Assembly: GCA_037439425.1 (NCBI GenBank)
Contig: JBBIWA010000019.1
Location: forward strand, 23,058-87,057
Source: JBBIWA01 sp037439425
Lineage (GTDB): Bacteria > Acidobacteriota > Blastocatellia > RBC074
Reading direction: 5' to 3'
DNA: 64,000 nucleotides
The notes under the pieces are model-generated. The model did no database searches and was not told the DNA's origin. It saw nothing but the letters and a program-made list of their open reading frames with translations. Shown here in pieces: positions 1 through 8,255 of this stretch; position 1 is the first letter of the stretch, and each line of letters begins with the position of its first letter. Both the position numbers and the translations under genes were made by a program.

Positions 1-1043
1 GCGAAAGCTTTAATCGCTCCCGCGCGCAAGGGCAGGCGATGATCAGCCACAGCTCCGGTGCTGGTCGGCATGCTTTCAACGACATAGAGCCGGTTCATCC
101 CATCCTGACCGGCTCTCACACGCCGCCGGCTAGCGAACTCGCGCGCATAACGCACACGGCCTGGCCCACGAGTGAGAAAATCTGCATCGAGCGAGAGAAT
201 CACATCTGCGTTTTCGATGCGGTAGGTCGTGTTGACGTACTCGCCGAAGGCCAGACGCGCCCCAGCCAGGGCATTGTCGCGACACAGCGGTTCGTATTGA
301 TGCCATTTCGCCAGAGGAAACTGAGTGAGCAGTTGTTTGATCTGAGCCGCCAGCGTCGGCGAAGTGACGGTTTCGGTCAAAAGGCGCAGCCCAGCACCCT
401 GACTGCTGCGCAGCCCTTCCACCCGGCTGCTGATCTCACTCAGGAAGGCGCTCCAGGTGCGAACATCACCGAGATAGGTCAGCGTCTGCGAGCGATCCGG
501 ATCGTAAAGCGTCAGTACCGAGGCTTGCGCAAACAGATCAGTCGCACCAAGGCTGGCCGGGTGATCCGGGTTGCCTTCGACTTTGGTCGGGCGGCCTTCG
601 TGGCTTTCAAGGAGCACTCCGATCCCAATACCACCAAGCGGCATCGCGGTGGCGAAGTAAAGCGGCTTACCAGGGATGATCTCTTCCGGCGGCTTGACGT
701 AAGGCAGAATGGTCTCCGCAGGCTGGCGGGTGCAGGCGCTCAGGCCAGCCAACGCCAGCGAAGCGCCCATCAGTTGCAGAAAGCGACGACGGCCCACCGG
801 GTCAGTCCACTCTGCAGCCTGGTACGGGAACTCGCGACGCAGCAACTCATAGAACTCTTCACTGCCCGCCAGTTCATCTAGACTTCGCCAATACTCTTTG
901 CCCCGAGTTGCGGCTAGACGCTGCCTGACCGCTTTCAAGTCGAGCGCTGAAGTCGAAGAGCTATCCGAAGGAAGTAGAGATTGAGAATCGGGGGAGAGAT
1001 CCTTCTCTTGCCGGGTGATCGGACTCTGCACACACTCTCTCAT
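1..1043 (-). CDS. actB: Alternative Complex III molybdopterin-oxidoreductase-like subunit ActB (partial, C-terminal part outside window)
   Basis: Reading the minus strand from an ATG at 1043 gives an open frame that runs off the left edge (about 347 codons). The N-terminal part has a long leader, then a twin-arginine motif (GRRRFLQ) and a hydrophobic stretch ending in a lipobox-like LSAC. This layout is typical of ActB, the Tat-translocated homologue of molybdopterin oxidoreductases in Alternative Complex III, a quinol:electron-acceptor oxidoreductase of the periplasmic side of the membrane. The segment after it (TILPYVKPPEEIIPGKP) is characteristic of the family. It lies 38 bases downstream of actA on the same strand, the usual actA-actB order. 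The distal domain, with the iron-sulfur part, is not in the window. Confidence 0.85.
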   Translation of the reverse strand, partial: MRECVQSPITRQEKDLSPDSQSLLPSDSSSTSALDLKAVRQRLAATRGKEYWRSLDELAGSEEFYELLRREFPYQAAEWTDPVGRRRFLQLMGASLALAGLSACTRQPAETILPYVKPPEEIIPGKPLYFATAMPLGGIGIGVLLESHEGRPTKVEGNPDHPASLGATDLFAQASVLTLYDPDRSQTLTYLGDVRTWSAFLSEISSRVEGLRSSQGAGLRLLTETVTSPTLAAQIKQLLTQFPLAKWHQYEPLCRDNALAGARLAFGEYVNTTYRIENADVILSLDADFLTRGPGRVRYAREFASRRRVRAGQDGMNRLYVVESMPTSTGAVADHRLPLRAGAIKAF

Positions 1044-1081
1044 AAGTTGTCCTTGAGTTCGCTTCTCTCCTGCTCGGCTGC

Positions 1082-1741
1082 TCACCGGTGACAGGTCGAG
1101 CAGCTTTCCATAACCTTCCTGCTAGCGATGTTGTATTCTCTGGCTAAGCGTCGCCCTTCCTCAAGCTGATTTGCCGAGGGTTGCCACGCCATATTGAAGA
1201 TTTGATCGCGCGGGCGCAGGAAACGCTCAGGTTCGCGATGGCATTCGAGACACCACTCCATCTGCAGCGAAGCGACAGGCCAGACAAGCGGCATCAAATC
1301 CACCCGCCCGTGACAGGTCGAGCAGCCGACACCTTTATTGACGTGAATGCTGTGGTCGAAATAGACAAATTCAGGAAGGTCGTGAACGCGCACCCAGCGG
1401 ATAGGTTTGCCAGTCCGCCAACTTTCACGCACCGGCTCCAGATAGGGGCTGTCAGCGAAAAGCTGCGAATGGCAATTGAGGCAGGTCTTGGTGGGTGGAA
1501 TCCCTGCGAAAGCGCTCTGCTCGACTGTAGTGTGGCAGTAGCGGCAATCAATCCCATCGTCGCCAACGTGATGCTTGTGGCTGAACTGAACAGGCTGCTC
1601 GACAGCCACAAAGGCTTGCGTCACGTAAGGCGAACTGTTGATCTGCCGGATCACCCACAGCAGTGCCACCAGGAAAAAGATCCCACCGAAAATACTAACT
1701 CTCGCAATGGTATTAGTACTGTGATGAAAAATTTGGGGCAT
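1082..1741 (-). CDS. actA: Alternative Complex III pentaheme cytochrome c subunit ActA
   Basis: A 219-residue protein with one N-terminal membrane anchor (about residues 13-31) followed by a periplasmic domain holding five CxxCH heme-binding motifs: CRYCH, CLNCH, CSTCH, CLECH and, at the extreme C-terminus, CSTCH. A single anchor plus five c-type hemes is the signature of ActA, which carries electrons within Alternative Complex III. It is the first gene of a minus-strand operon with actB 38 bases downstream, and a good -35/-10 pair lies about 80-105 bases upstream. The overlapping plus-strand frame of similar length is a shadow. Confidence 0.9.
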   Translation of the reverse strand: MPQIFHHSTNTIARVSIFGGIFFLVALLWVIRQINSSPYVTQAFVAVEQPVQFSHKHHVGDDGIDCRYCHTTVEQSAFAGIPPTKTCLNCHSQLFADSPYLEPVRESWRTGKPIRWVRVHDLPEFVYFDHSIHVNKGVGCSTCHGRVDLMPLVWPVASLQMEWCLECHREPERFLRPRDQIFNMAWQPSANQLEEGRRLAREYNIASRKVMESCSTCHR

Positions 1742-1818
1742 AATTGCGCCTTACTCCCTGGCTCTCAGCCTCCTCTTGCTCACCAAGCAAGATGATTACT
1801 TGTGAAAAGAAGAACTGA

Positions 1819-1847
1819 TTTCTACTCGAACCTCGGGGAAATGTCAA
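1819..1847 (-). promoter_or_regulatory. Predicted housekeeping promoter of the act operon
   Basis: On the minus strand there is a perfect TTGACA (1842-1847), a 17-base spacer and TAGAAA (1819-1824, 4 of 6 to TATAAT). Transcription would begin near 1812, giving a leader of about 70 bases before actA. Position and spacing support a sigma-70-type promoter; no experimental evidence. Confidence 0.55.
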
Positions 1848-2270
1848 GAATCAGACCTGACGGCGGTTATTAAGCACGATTGACCTCAGTGGGCAGCGGA
1901 CGGTTTCTCGCGCTGTTTGAGGCTTAGCCTCTCTTCTCGATGAGCCTCTTGCCCGGCTCGATCGCTTGTTCAGAGGCCTAGAGGGTTAAAACTGGCCCGC
2001 TGTCCTTGAGCGCTCAACTCAGTGACAAAGCAGATCGAACTGCTATCTCGAAGCGAGCACACAGTGCGACCCAGTGGGGCACGCAAGGCAAGAGTCGGTG
2101 TAATTTTAAAGCCCTTCACTGCCTACCTCCGCTGTCAGAAAGTTGACATACAAAAACTTCATTACTGCCAATGGCGAGCTTCCAAGCAAGCAGATCGGCA
2201 AACCACAACTATAGCAATATCCCAGCTTAGCCCTTCAGACTACAGAGCAAACATAATCCGACATTAAGTG
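1848..2270. other. Gene-free divergent region between the act and flagellar operons
   Basis: No convincing gene is visible. An 81-codon frame at 2022-2267 has no recognisable motif and no clear ribosome binding site, so it is not called. A TTGACA at 2143-2148 has no good -10 partner. The right end holds the sigma-54-like site described separately. Confidence 0.5.
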
Positions 2271-2286
2271 CGGAACACCGCTTGCA
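2271..2286 (+). promoter_or_regulatory. Sigma-54-like -24/-12 promoter before flgB
   Basis: The sequence has GG at 2272-2273, exactly ten bases, then GC at 2284-2285, with AAC after the GG and TTGCA at the -12 end. This fits the TGGCAC-N5-TTGC consensus in 4 of 6 and 5 of 5 positions. The start would be near 2297, three bases before the GGAGG of flgB, a leader of about 16 bases. The same geometry recurs before fliL and flhA, which raises confidence. Confidence 0.5.
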
Positions 2287-2312
2287 CTACCTGGCGAGTG
2301 GAGGATTATGTT

Positions 2313-2738
2313 ATGGCCAATGATCTGCTAGGCGATGCCACATCAGCTCTGCTCAACACACACAACACGACGATGAATCGCCGGATCGAGCTACTGGCCA
2401 GTAATCTCGCCAATGCAGATACACCAGGTTACAAAGCGATGGACCTCAACTTCGCTCAATATCTCCAACACGTGGCCGGGGCCTGGCCTGCGCCGCCGGC
2501 GACCATTCTCGCAGTAACTCATCCCAGCCATTTCCCTGTTGGCTTCGAGTTACCCTCAACCGTTGCGCTGCGTCTGATCTATCCCGAAGGACTGGAAACA
2601 GGCAATGATGGTAATAACGTGGATGCTGATCAGGAGATGGCCAAACTAGCTGAGACTGGCCTGCGCTCGCTGGCAGGCACGCAATTGCTGCAAGCGCGCT
2701 TTCGCTTGCTGCGTGCGGCCATCAGAGAAGGAAGGTAG
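2313..2738 (+). CDS. flgB: Flagellar proximal rod protein FlgB
   Basis: A 141-residue rod protein at the inner end of the flagellar axial structure. The flagellar rod signature (IELLASNLANADTPGYKA) lies near residues 24-41, the hallmark of rod, hook and hook-associated N-termini. The start is placed at 2313 because GGAGG at 2300-2304 lies eight bases upstream. A longer in-frame start at 2268 would sit inside the predicted sigma-54 site and is disfavoured. It is the first gene of the first flagellar block and is followed by flgC, fliE and fliF, the conserved basal-body order. Confidence 0.93.
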   Translation: MANDLLGDATSALLNTHNTTMNRRIELLASNLANADTPGYKAMDLNFAQYLQHVAGAWPAPPATILAVTHPSHFPVGFELPSTVALRLIYPEGLETGNDGNNVDADQEMAKLAETGLRSLAGTQLLQARFRLLRAAIREGR

Positions 2739-2802
2739 AAACCCGTGACGAGCAAGAAAAGTTTCCTCCTCTCACTCGCCACTGCCCACTTGTCACTGCA
2801 TT

Positions 2803-3231
2803 ATGGGGATCTTCAACTCACTTTCGATAGCCTCTCAAGGTATGACCGCGCAGCGGCAGCGGCTTGAGATTGCGACTAGCAATCTAGCCAATGCCAGCAC
2901 GACGCGGACGCCGGAAGGCGGCCCCTACCGGCGCCAGGATGTAGTCTTCACCACCACGCAGATGAATCTCTCGCCCTTTGCCAGCGAGCTCGATCAAGCC
3001 AGCCGCGGCGTGATGGTGAGCGAGGTGGTGACTACTGAAAGCGCACCAGTGCGGGTCTACAATCCGCAACACCCCGATGCCGACGCCGAAGGATATGTCG
3101 CCATGCCCGATGTCAACCCAGCGGAAGAGACTGTCAATATCCTGTCAGCCGCGCGCTCGTTCGAATCCAACGCCACAGTCTTCAATCTGATCAAGGAACT
3201 GGCTCGTGCGGCGCTCAGGCTAGGAGAGTAA
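2803..3231 (+). CDS. flgC: Flagellar proximal rod protein FlgC
   Basis: A 142-residue rod protein. The N-terminal rod motif (ATSNLANASTTRTPEGG) and the C-terminal heptad-like region ending in ELARAALRLGE fit FlgC, which stacks on FlgB in the proximal rod. It begins 64 bases after flgB. The gap contains an iterated AGTG/ACTG word, and no Shine-Dalgarno sequence is visible directly before the ATG, so the native leader may have been altered by that repeat. Confidence 0.93.
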   Translation: MGIFNSLSIASQGMTAQRQRLEIATSNLANASTTRTPEGGPYRRQDVVFTTTQMNLSPFASELDQASRGVMVSEVVTTESAPVRVYNPQHPDADAEGYVAMPDVNPAEETVNILSAARSFESNATVFNLIKELARAALRLGE

Positions 3232-3243
3232 CCGAGGATAAAG

Positions 3244-3549
3244 ATGGCTAACGTTAATCTGAACCCTATCGGCACCGCGCCCCAACTCGGCACCGATCGG
3301 CCCGAGGGACAGCGCATCATCATTGAAGGTGAAAGCTTCAGCGACACATTGCGCCATGCGCTCAATGAGGTCAACCACGAGCAGCTCCAGGCGGAAGAGG
3401 CAATCCGGCAAATGGTGAGCGGCCAGGACGTTGATCTACATCAGGTGCTCTACAGTGTGCAACGCGCGGACCTGAGCTTCCAACTGGCGCTGCAGATCCG
3501 TAACAAATTCCTCCAGGCCTACGAAGAGATCATGAGAATGCAAGTGTGA
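3244..3549 (+). CDS. fliE: Flagellar hook-basal body complex protein FliE
   Basis: A 101-residue protein linking the MS ring to the rod. The C-terminal half (VDLHQVLYSVQRADLSFQL, then RNKFLQAYEEIMRMQV) is the conserved FliE helix pair. A GAGG lies about seven bases before the ATG. It sits 12 bases after flgC and 25 bases before fliF, the standard flgB-flgC-fliE-fliF order. Confidence 0.93.
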   Translation: MANVNLNPIGTAPQLGTDRPEGQRIIIEGESFSDTLRHALNEVNHEQLQAEEAIRQMVSGQDVDLHQVLYSVQRADLSFQLALQIRNKFLQAYEEIMRMQV

Positions 3550-3574
3550 TTCCGTAGACTCAATTGCTGAGCCC

Positions 3575-5464
3575 ATGGCGAACTACCTGGATCAACTCAA
3601 ACAAATGTTGGCCCGCCTGAGTGCGCGACAGCGGTGGGCGCTAGGCGGGATTGCGGCCATCACAGTTCTGGGGCTGGGCGCGATCATCTACTTCGCGAAT
3701 GAAACTGAATACGGAGTCCTCTTTTCGGACTTGCGCCCGGAAGACGCTTCACGGATCACCGAACGGCTGAAACAAGAGAAGGTGCCGTTCCAGCTGGTTT
3801 CGAGCGGAACCACGATTATGGTGCCTGTTGATAAGGTGAGTGAGCTGCGCTTGCAGATGGCGGGAGCCGGTCTGCTCGCAGGTGGACATATCGGCTTTGA
3901 GCTATTCGATAAATCGAGTTTCGGCGTCACTGATTTCACTGAACAGATCAACTACAAGCGCGCACTGGAAGGCGAGCTAGCGCGCACCATCGAGGGAGTA
4001 AATGAAGTAGCACAGGCCCGCGTCCACATCACTTTACCGCGCGACTCACTCTTCACCGAGCAAGCGGAACGTGCCAAAGCTTCCGTGGTGCTTCATCTCA
4101 AACCTGGACGCACACTCCCTCAATCAGCGGCCGACAGCATCTCGATGCTGCTCTCGAGCGCCGTGGAGGGGCTGGATCCGGCCAATGTAACAGTGCTCGA
4201 TTCACAAGGTCAGATCCTCTCAGCCCGGCGTAAAGAAAGCGAAACGGACGCCACGCTTTCACATTTCGCTCTCAAACAAAAGTTCGAACGCGATCTGGCA
4301 CAGCGCATCACCTCATTGCTTGAACCAGTCGTCGGCGCAGGCAAAGTCCGCGCTGACGTCAGCGCGGTGATGGATTTCACGCGCAACGAGCAAACCGAAG
4401 AGAATTACGACCCGCAAAAGGTCGCGCTCCGCTCAAGACAGGTCAGTGAGGAAGGTAGCCAGACGCAGGGGGCAATAGCATCAGGGATTCCAGGAACGCG
4501 CTCGAACGCGCCGGTCCCATCTGCAGCCACTCCCACACCGGCAGGAACTGCCAGCCCGGCTGCAACCAGCAACACTCGCAATACCACCAGGTTCAGCGAA
4601 ACCACTAACTACGAGGTCAGCAAACTCATCCGCCACACAATTGACCATATCGGCACGATCAAACGCCTTTCTGTTTCCGTGCTGGTGGATAACAAAGTGC
4701 CGGAGAGTAACGGGCCAGCTCAGGCGGCACAGTCAGTGCCACGCTCGGCTGAGGAGATCAAACAGATTAGCGAGCTTGTCGCCGCAGCAGTAGGAGCCGA
4801 TCCGCAGCGCGGTGATCAGGTCGTGGTGCATAACATCGCCTTCGGTGCCCCGGCGGAAACAACCTCGCTCTCTTTCTGGGAGCGCTACCGCGATCTGATC
4901 AAAACCGGGATCAAGTACGCCGCTATGGTGCTGGTGGCTTTGATGATCATTCTTTTCGTGGTGCGACCGATGCGACAACTACTCGTCCTGACTCCGGAGA
5001 CGAAGCAGTTGCCAGCGGCTGCAACGCCAATGCTTGAACCAGCAGCAATTGCGGAAGGTCAGGAAGTCGCAACCGCAGTCAAACAGCTTGGCGAAGCGCC
5101 TGAAAGCCTGCCTTCTCTGGAACAGGCATCGGCGGCTGCTATTGAGGCCACAGAATCCGCTCTCACAGCTCAGGAGAGGCTCTCGACGGAATCAATCGCA
5201 GCTGAGGCGCTCTCTGGAGGTCCACTGACCGATGCGCAGCCGCTTCCCACAGACGAGGACCCGCTTGAGCAACTCCGTCGCCTGGAAGCTGAGATCGAAC
5301 GAGAGCTCAGTGCGGAGGCTGCGGCTGCCAGCGTGAACCGAACCGTGGTCTTAAAGCGCCGCTTGATTGAGCAAATGAAGCGCGAGCCTGAAATTGTCGT
5401 TGAGACTCTTCGCGACTGGGTGCGCGAGTCGGATTTCAGAGTTCAGCCCTCGGTCGTCAGATGA
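3575..5464 (+). CDS. fliF: Flagellar MS-ring protein FliF
   Basis: A 629-residue membrane protein forming the MS ring. Transmembrane helices lie near residues 24-43 and 444-466. Between them are the ring-building domains (ETEYGVLFSDLRPEDAS and the QINYKRALEGELARTI region) and a Pro/Thr/Ala-rich insert near 310-335. After the second helix is a long acidic, Ala-rich cytoplasmic region ending in ETLRDWVRESD, similar to the FliG-binding tail of the family. The last eleven or so residues overlap a small inverted repeat (CGGATTTC near 5430 pairing with GAAGTCCG near 5465). The usual next gene, fliG, is absent: fliH follows 33 bases later. Confidence 0.93.
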   Translation: MANYLDQLKQMLARLSARQRWALGGIAAITVLGLGAIIYFANETEYGVLFSDLRPEDASRITERLKQEKVPFQLVSSGTTIMVPVDKVSELRLQMAGAGLLAGGHIGFELFDKSSFGVTDFTEQINYKRALEGELARTIEGVNEVAQARVHITLPRDSLFTEQAERAKASVVLHLKPGRTLPQSAADSISMLLSSAVEGLDPANVTVLDSQGQILSARRKESETDATLSHFALKQKFERDLAQRITSLLEPVVGAGKVRADVSAVMDFTRNEQTEENYDPQKVALRSRQVSEEGSQTQGAIASGIPGTRSNAPVPSAATPTPAGTASPAATSNTRNTTRFSETTNYEVSKLIRHTIDHIGTIKRLSVSVLVDNKVPESNGPAQAAQSVPRSAEEIKQISELVAAAVGADPQRGDQVVVHNIAFGAPAETTSLSFWERYRDLIKTGIKYAAMVLVALMIILFVVRPMRQLLVLTPETKQLPAAATPMLEPAAIAEGQEVATAVKQLGEAPESLPSLEQASAAAIEATESALTAQERLSTESIAAEALSGGPLTDAQPLPTDEDPLEQLRRLEAEIERELSAEAAAASVNRTVVLKRRLIEQMKREPEIVVETLRDWVRESDFRVQPSVVR

Positions 5465-5497
5465 AGTCCGAAGCCCCCATCCTTCTTTGAAAGAAGC

Positions 5498-6229
5498 ATG
5501 TCGCAAATCTTCAAAAACGGAGCGCTCCCGGCAGGACAAGTGAGGCCTTTGACTATCGCTGGAGAGGGGGCCGCGCTCGAGGCTGGAAATGATGAACTAG
5601 TCCAGCCAAACACCTTCGCCGAATCGCCGGCGGAATCAGCTGGCCCAGAAGAAATGCCACCTGAGCAGTCTGCCGCAACAGAGCTGGCTGAACTGCAGCG
5701 GCAGCTCGACGAAGCTAGAGCCGCGATTGTGGAGGCTGAATCTATCGCTTATGAGCGCGGATTGGCCGAAGGGAAAAAGATGGCGGAAGAAACCTTCCAG
5801 GCGCGCCTGGAAGCGGAACTAGAGCCATTGCGCTGCCAGTTCGCACAGAGACTGGATGAGTTGGCTCGACTCCGCGACCAGCTCTTTCAGCAGTACGAGA
5901 CGGAACTGATCCAGCTTGCCCTGGCCATTGCCCGGAAGATCGTCCAGCGCGAGGTGACAGTAGATCGCGAGATCGTGCTGGCGATTGCCAAAGTGGCGCT
6001 CTCGCGCTTAAGCGATCACACGGCGGCGAGAATTCACGTGCATCCGTTCGATTACCAATATCTGGTCAACAACAAGAGTGCGTTTTTGACCGGCAAGCAA
6101 GGCGCCATTGACATCATCGAAGATCGCTCGATCACGCGCGGCGGCTGCTTGATCGAAACTGATGTCGGTGAGGTTGATGCGCGGATTGAAGAACAGTTCA
6201 AAGAGATTGACGCAGGATTCTTTGAATAG
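5498..6229 (+). CDS. fliH: Flagellar export ATPase regulator FliH
   Basis: A 243-residue protein with a disordered N-terminus, a long central helix (about residues 60-140, with AYERGLAEGKKMAEE) and a C-terminal FliH/YscL domain. The ending ITRGGCLIETDVGEVDARI matches the conserved family signature. FliH is the peripheral stalk that holds the FliI ATPase at the export gate. It precedes fliI by 97 bases, a gap occupied by an iterated-word inverted repeat. Confidence 0.9.
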   Translation: MSQIFKNGALPAGQVRPLTIAGEGAALEAGNDELVQPNTFAESPAESAGPEEMPPEQSAATELAELQRQLDEARAAIVEAESIAYERGLAEGKKMAEETFQARLEAELEPLRCQFAQRLDELARLRDQLFQQYETELIQLALAIARKIVQREVTVDREIVLAIAKVALSRLSDHTAARIHVHPFDYQYLVNNKSAFLTGKQGAIDIIEDRSITRGGCLIETDVGEVDARIEEQFKEIDAGFFE

Positions 6230-6230
6230 A

Positions 6231-6317
6231 GGTCAGTTGGTCTTTGTCAGGCGTTTACTGGTAGTAGCAGACTGCCGGCCCGCGGCACTACCCAACGACC
6301 GGCGACTATCAACTGAA
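6231..6317 (+). repeat. Stuttered inverted repeat between fliH and fliI
   Basis: The fliH-fliI gap is nearly filled by an imperfect palindrome. The left arm begins TCAGTTGGTC and ends TGGTAGT. The right arm begins CACTACCCAACGACC and ends ATCAACTGA. Short words related to GGTAGT/GTTGG recur within the arms. It resembles the other junction elements in this locus in position and architecture but is more degenerate. Confidence 0.5.
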
Positions 6318-6326
6318 AACTAGTTT

Positions 6327-7634
6327 ATGGATTTTGCTTTCTATCATCAACGACTCGCAGAGATTGACACGCTCAAATTAGCAGGGCGCGTCAAGAAGGC
6401 TGCTGGCCTGGTGATCGAATCACAAGGGCCGCCAGTGAGCGTGGGGGAGATGTGTTATATCGAAGGCGACGGCCAGCGAGAAGGGACTCCGGTCGAAGTC
6501 ATCGGTTTCCGTGACGAGACTGTGCTCTCGATGCCGCTAGGACAAATGCACGGGGTCAAACTGGGCGACCGCATCGTAACGCGCCGCAAACCAGCAGTGA
6601 TCGGGGTGGGCGAAACATTGCTCGGTCGCGTCATTGATGCTCTGGGCAATCCGCTCGATGCATTGGGGCCGCTTCTGTCTCAGGAACGTTACCCACTCTA
6701 TCGCGAGCCTGCCAACCCAATGCAGCGTGAACACATCCGCGAACCGCTCTCGACCGGCGTGCGCGCGATTGATGGGCTGCTCACCTGCGGCAAAGGGCAA
6801 CGCATCGGTTTGTTCGGCGGTTCGGGCGTCGGCAAAAGCACGCTGCTCGGCATGATGTCGCGCTACACGGCTTCGGATGTCAACGTGATCGCGCTCGTTG
6901 GTGAGCGCGGGCGTGAAGTGCGCGGCTTTATCGAACGAGAGCTGGGCACAGAAGGCTTGAAGCGTTCGGTGATCGTAGTCTCAACTTCGGATGACACACC
7001 ACTACAGCGCATCCGCTGCGCGTTTGCAGCCACCGCTATCGCAGAATTCTTCAAAGATCGTGGCGCAGATGTGCTGTTGATTATGGATTCAGTGACCCGG
7101 TTTGCAATGGCGCAGCGCGAAGTGGGACTGGCAGCGGGTGAGCCGCCTTCAGCTAAAGGCTACACGCCTTCGGTCTTTGCTTTGCTGCCGCGCCTGCTCG
7201 AACGCGCAGGTAATTTTGTGGATGCTGGCAGTATCACCGGCTTCTACACGGTATTGGTCGAAGGCGATGATATGAACGAGCCAATAGCCGATGCAGTGCG
7301 TTCGATCCTCGATGGCCACATCGTGCTCTCGCGTGAGCTTGCCACGCGCAACCATTATCCCTCTATTGATGTGCTCGCTAGCGCGAGCCGTCTCTTCACC
7401 GAAATCACGAGTGCCGATCACAGAAGAGCTGCCGGGCAGATGCGTGAACTGCTGGCGGCTTACGCCCGGGCCGAAGACCTAATCAATATTGGAGCTTATC
7501 AACCCGGCAGCAACCCGAAGATTGATCAGGCAGTGGCTAAGTACGAGGCGATGTTGAATTACCTTCGCCAACCGAGCGAACAGAGGGCCAGCTTCCAGGA
7601 GAGCGTGGAGCAGTTGATGAGATTGTTCCCTTAG
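6327..7634 (+). CDS. fliI: Flagellum-specific ATP synthase FliI
   Basis: A 435-residue F1-beta-like ATPase that energises type III export. The Walker A motif GGSGVGKST is at residues 164-172, and a Walker B segment (DVLLIMDSVTRFAMAQRE) lies near 249-266. The signature PSVFALLPRLLERAGN follows. Length and motif order are typical of FliI. It lies between fliH and fliJ, its stalk partners. No strong Shine-Dalgarno is visible before the ATG; the upstream DNA is repeat. Confidence 0.95.
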   Translation: MDFAFYHQRLAEIDTLKLAGRVKKAAGLVIESQGPPVSVGEMCYIEGDGQREGTPVEVIGFRDETVLSMPLGQMHGVKLGDRIVTRRKPAVIGVGETLLGRVIDALGNPLDALGPLLSQERYPLYREPANPMQREHIREPLSTGVRAIDGLLTCGKGQRIGLFGGSGVGKSTLLGMMSRYTASDVNVIALVGERGREVRGFIERELGTEGLKRSVIVVSTSDDTPLQRIRCAFAATAIAEFFKDRGADVLLIMDSVTRFAMAQREVGLAAGEPPSAKGYTPSVFALLPRLLERAGNFVDAGSITGFYTVLVEGDDMNEPIADAVRSILDGHIVLSRELATRNHYPSIDVLASASRLFTEITSADHRRAAGQMRELLAAYARAEDLINIGAYQPGSNPKIDQAVAKYEAMLNYLRQPSEQRASFQESVEQLMRLFP

Positions 7635-7640
7635 CAGATA

Positions 7641-7741
7641 GGAGTCAGCATTCAGTAGTAGTCAGTAGTCAGCATTCAGTAGAAACTACTCCTCTACTGA
7701 CTACTGGCTACTGGCTACTGACTACTGACTACTGACTACTG
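7641..7741 (+). repeat. Stuttered inverted repeat (TAGTCAG word) between fliI and fliJ
   Basis: The whole fliI-fliJ gap is an inverted repeat whose arms are iterations of a seven-base word. The left arm runs GGAGTCAGCATTCAGTAG, GTCAGTAG and CAGCATTCAGTAG. After a short centre (AAACTACTCCT), the right arm is repeated CTACTGACTACTGGCTACTG and ends one base before the fliJ ATG. It can form a long hairpin and leaves fliJ without a visible Shine-Dalgarno. The same CAGTAGTCAG word recurs at 15891-15962, 16326-16361 and 16640-16716. Confidence 0.85.
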
Positions 7742-8188
7742 ATGAAAAAATTTGTCTTCAAACTCGCTTCCGTGCGCCATCAGCGTGAAGTGGTGCGCGA
7801 CCGGGAGCAACAACGATTGGCAGAGTTACTGGATGCGCTCGACCGCGCGCGCCAGCAGTTGGATGCGCTGGAGCGCGAATTGGTCGAGACACAACAACGA
7901 ACCATGGGAACCGGCGCGCCCATCGAGGCCAAAGAGCTGCGATTGCGTGCGCAGTATCTAGAGCGACTTCGAGGGCGCATTCAGACCGCGCAAAACAGTA
8001 TTGCCAGCCTAGAACGCGAGCTGGCTCAGCAACGGCAACGCGCGATCGAGGCCGAACAGAACTTAAAGATGCTTGACAAACTTGGAGAGCGCCAGCGCGC
8101 AGCGCATCAGCAGGCTGCTTGCCACGAGGCACAAATTGAAGCTGATGAGATGAGTCTTCTGCGCCTGGCGCGCTCACGACGCTCCTGA
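7742..8188 (+). CDS. fliJ: Flagellar export protein FliJ
   Basis: A 148-residue, almost wholly helical and charged protein (coiled coil from about residue 10 to 130), starting MKKFVFKLASVRHQRE, which is the typical FliJ opening. FliJ is the central stalk of the export ATPase and escorts substrates. Identity rests on this opening and on the position between fliI and fliK. Several alternative frames across it are shadows. Confidence 0.88.
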   Translation: MKKFVFKLASVRHQREVVRDREQQRLAELLDALDRARQQLDALERELVETQQRTMGTGAPIEAKELRLRAQYLERLRGRIQTAQNSIASLERELAQQRQRAIEAEQNLKMLDKLGERQRAAHQQAACHEAQIEADEMSLLRLARSRRS

Positions 8189-8205
8189 GCTAAAGGCCGC
8201 TCCAG

Positions 8206-8250
8206 AACTCAGTCGCCAGATGAGGGCTGAGGGCTGAAATCTGAAGAGTT
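8206..8250 (+). repeat. Small stuttered inverted repeat before fliK
   Basis: AACTCAG near 8206 pairs with CTGAAGAGTT near 8250, and the interior repeats GAGGGCTGA twice. It belongs to the GAGGTCTGA-type words seen at 10088, 11427, 31416 and 45848. Confidence 0.5.
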
Positions 8251-8255
8251 GCAGA

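Noticed and set aside
2143..2165. TTGACA that could be a -35 box for the flagellar operon
   Set aside because: No acceptable -10 at 16-18 bases; the sigma-54-like site fits better.
2022..2267. 81-codon frame upstream of flgB
   Set aside because: No motif, no ribosome site, and it runs into the predicted flgB promoter.
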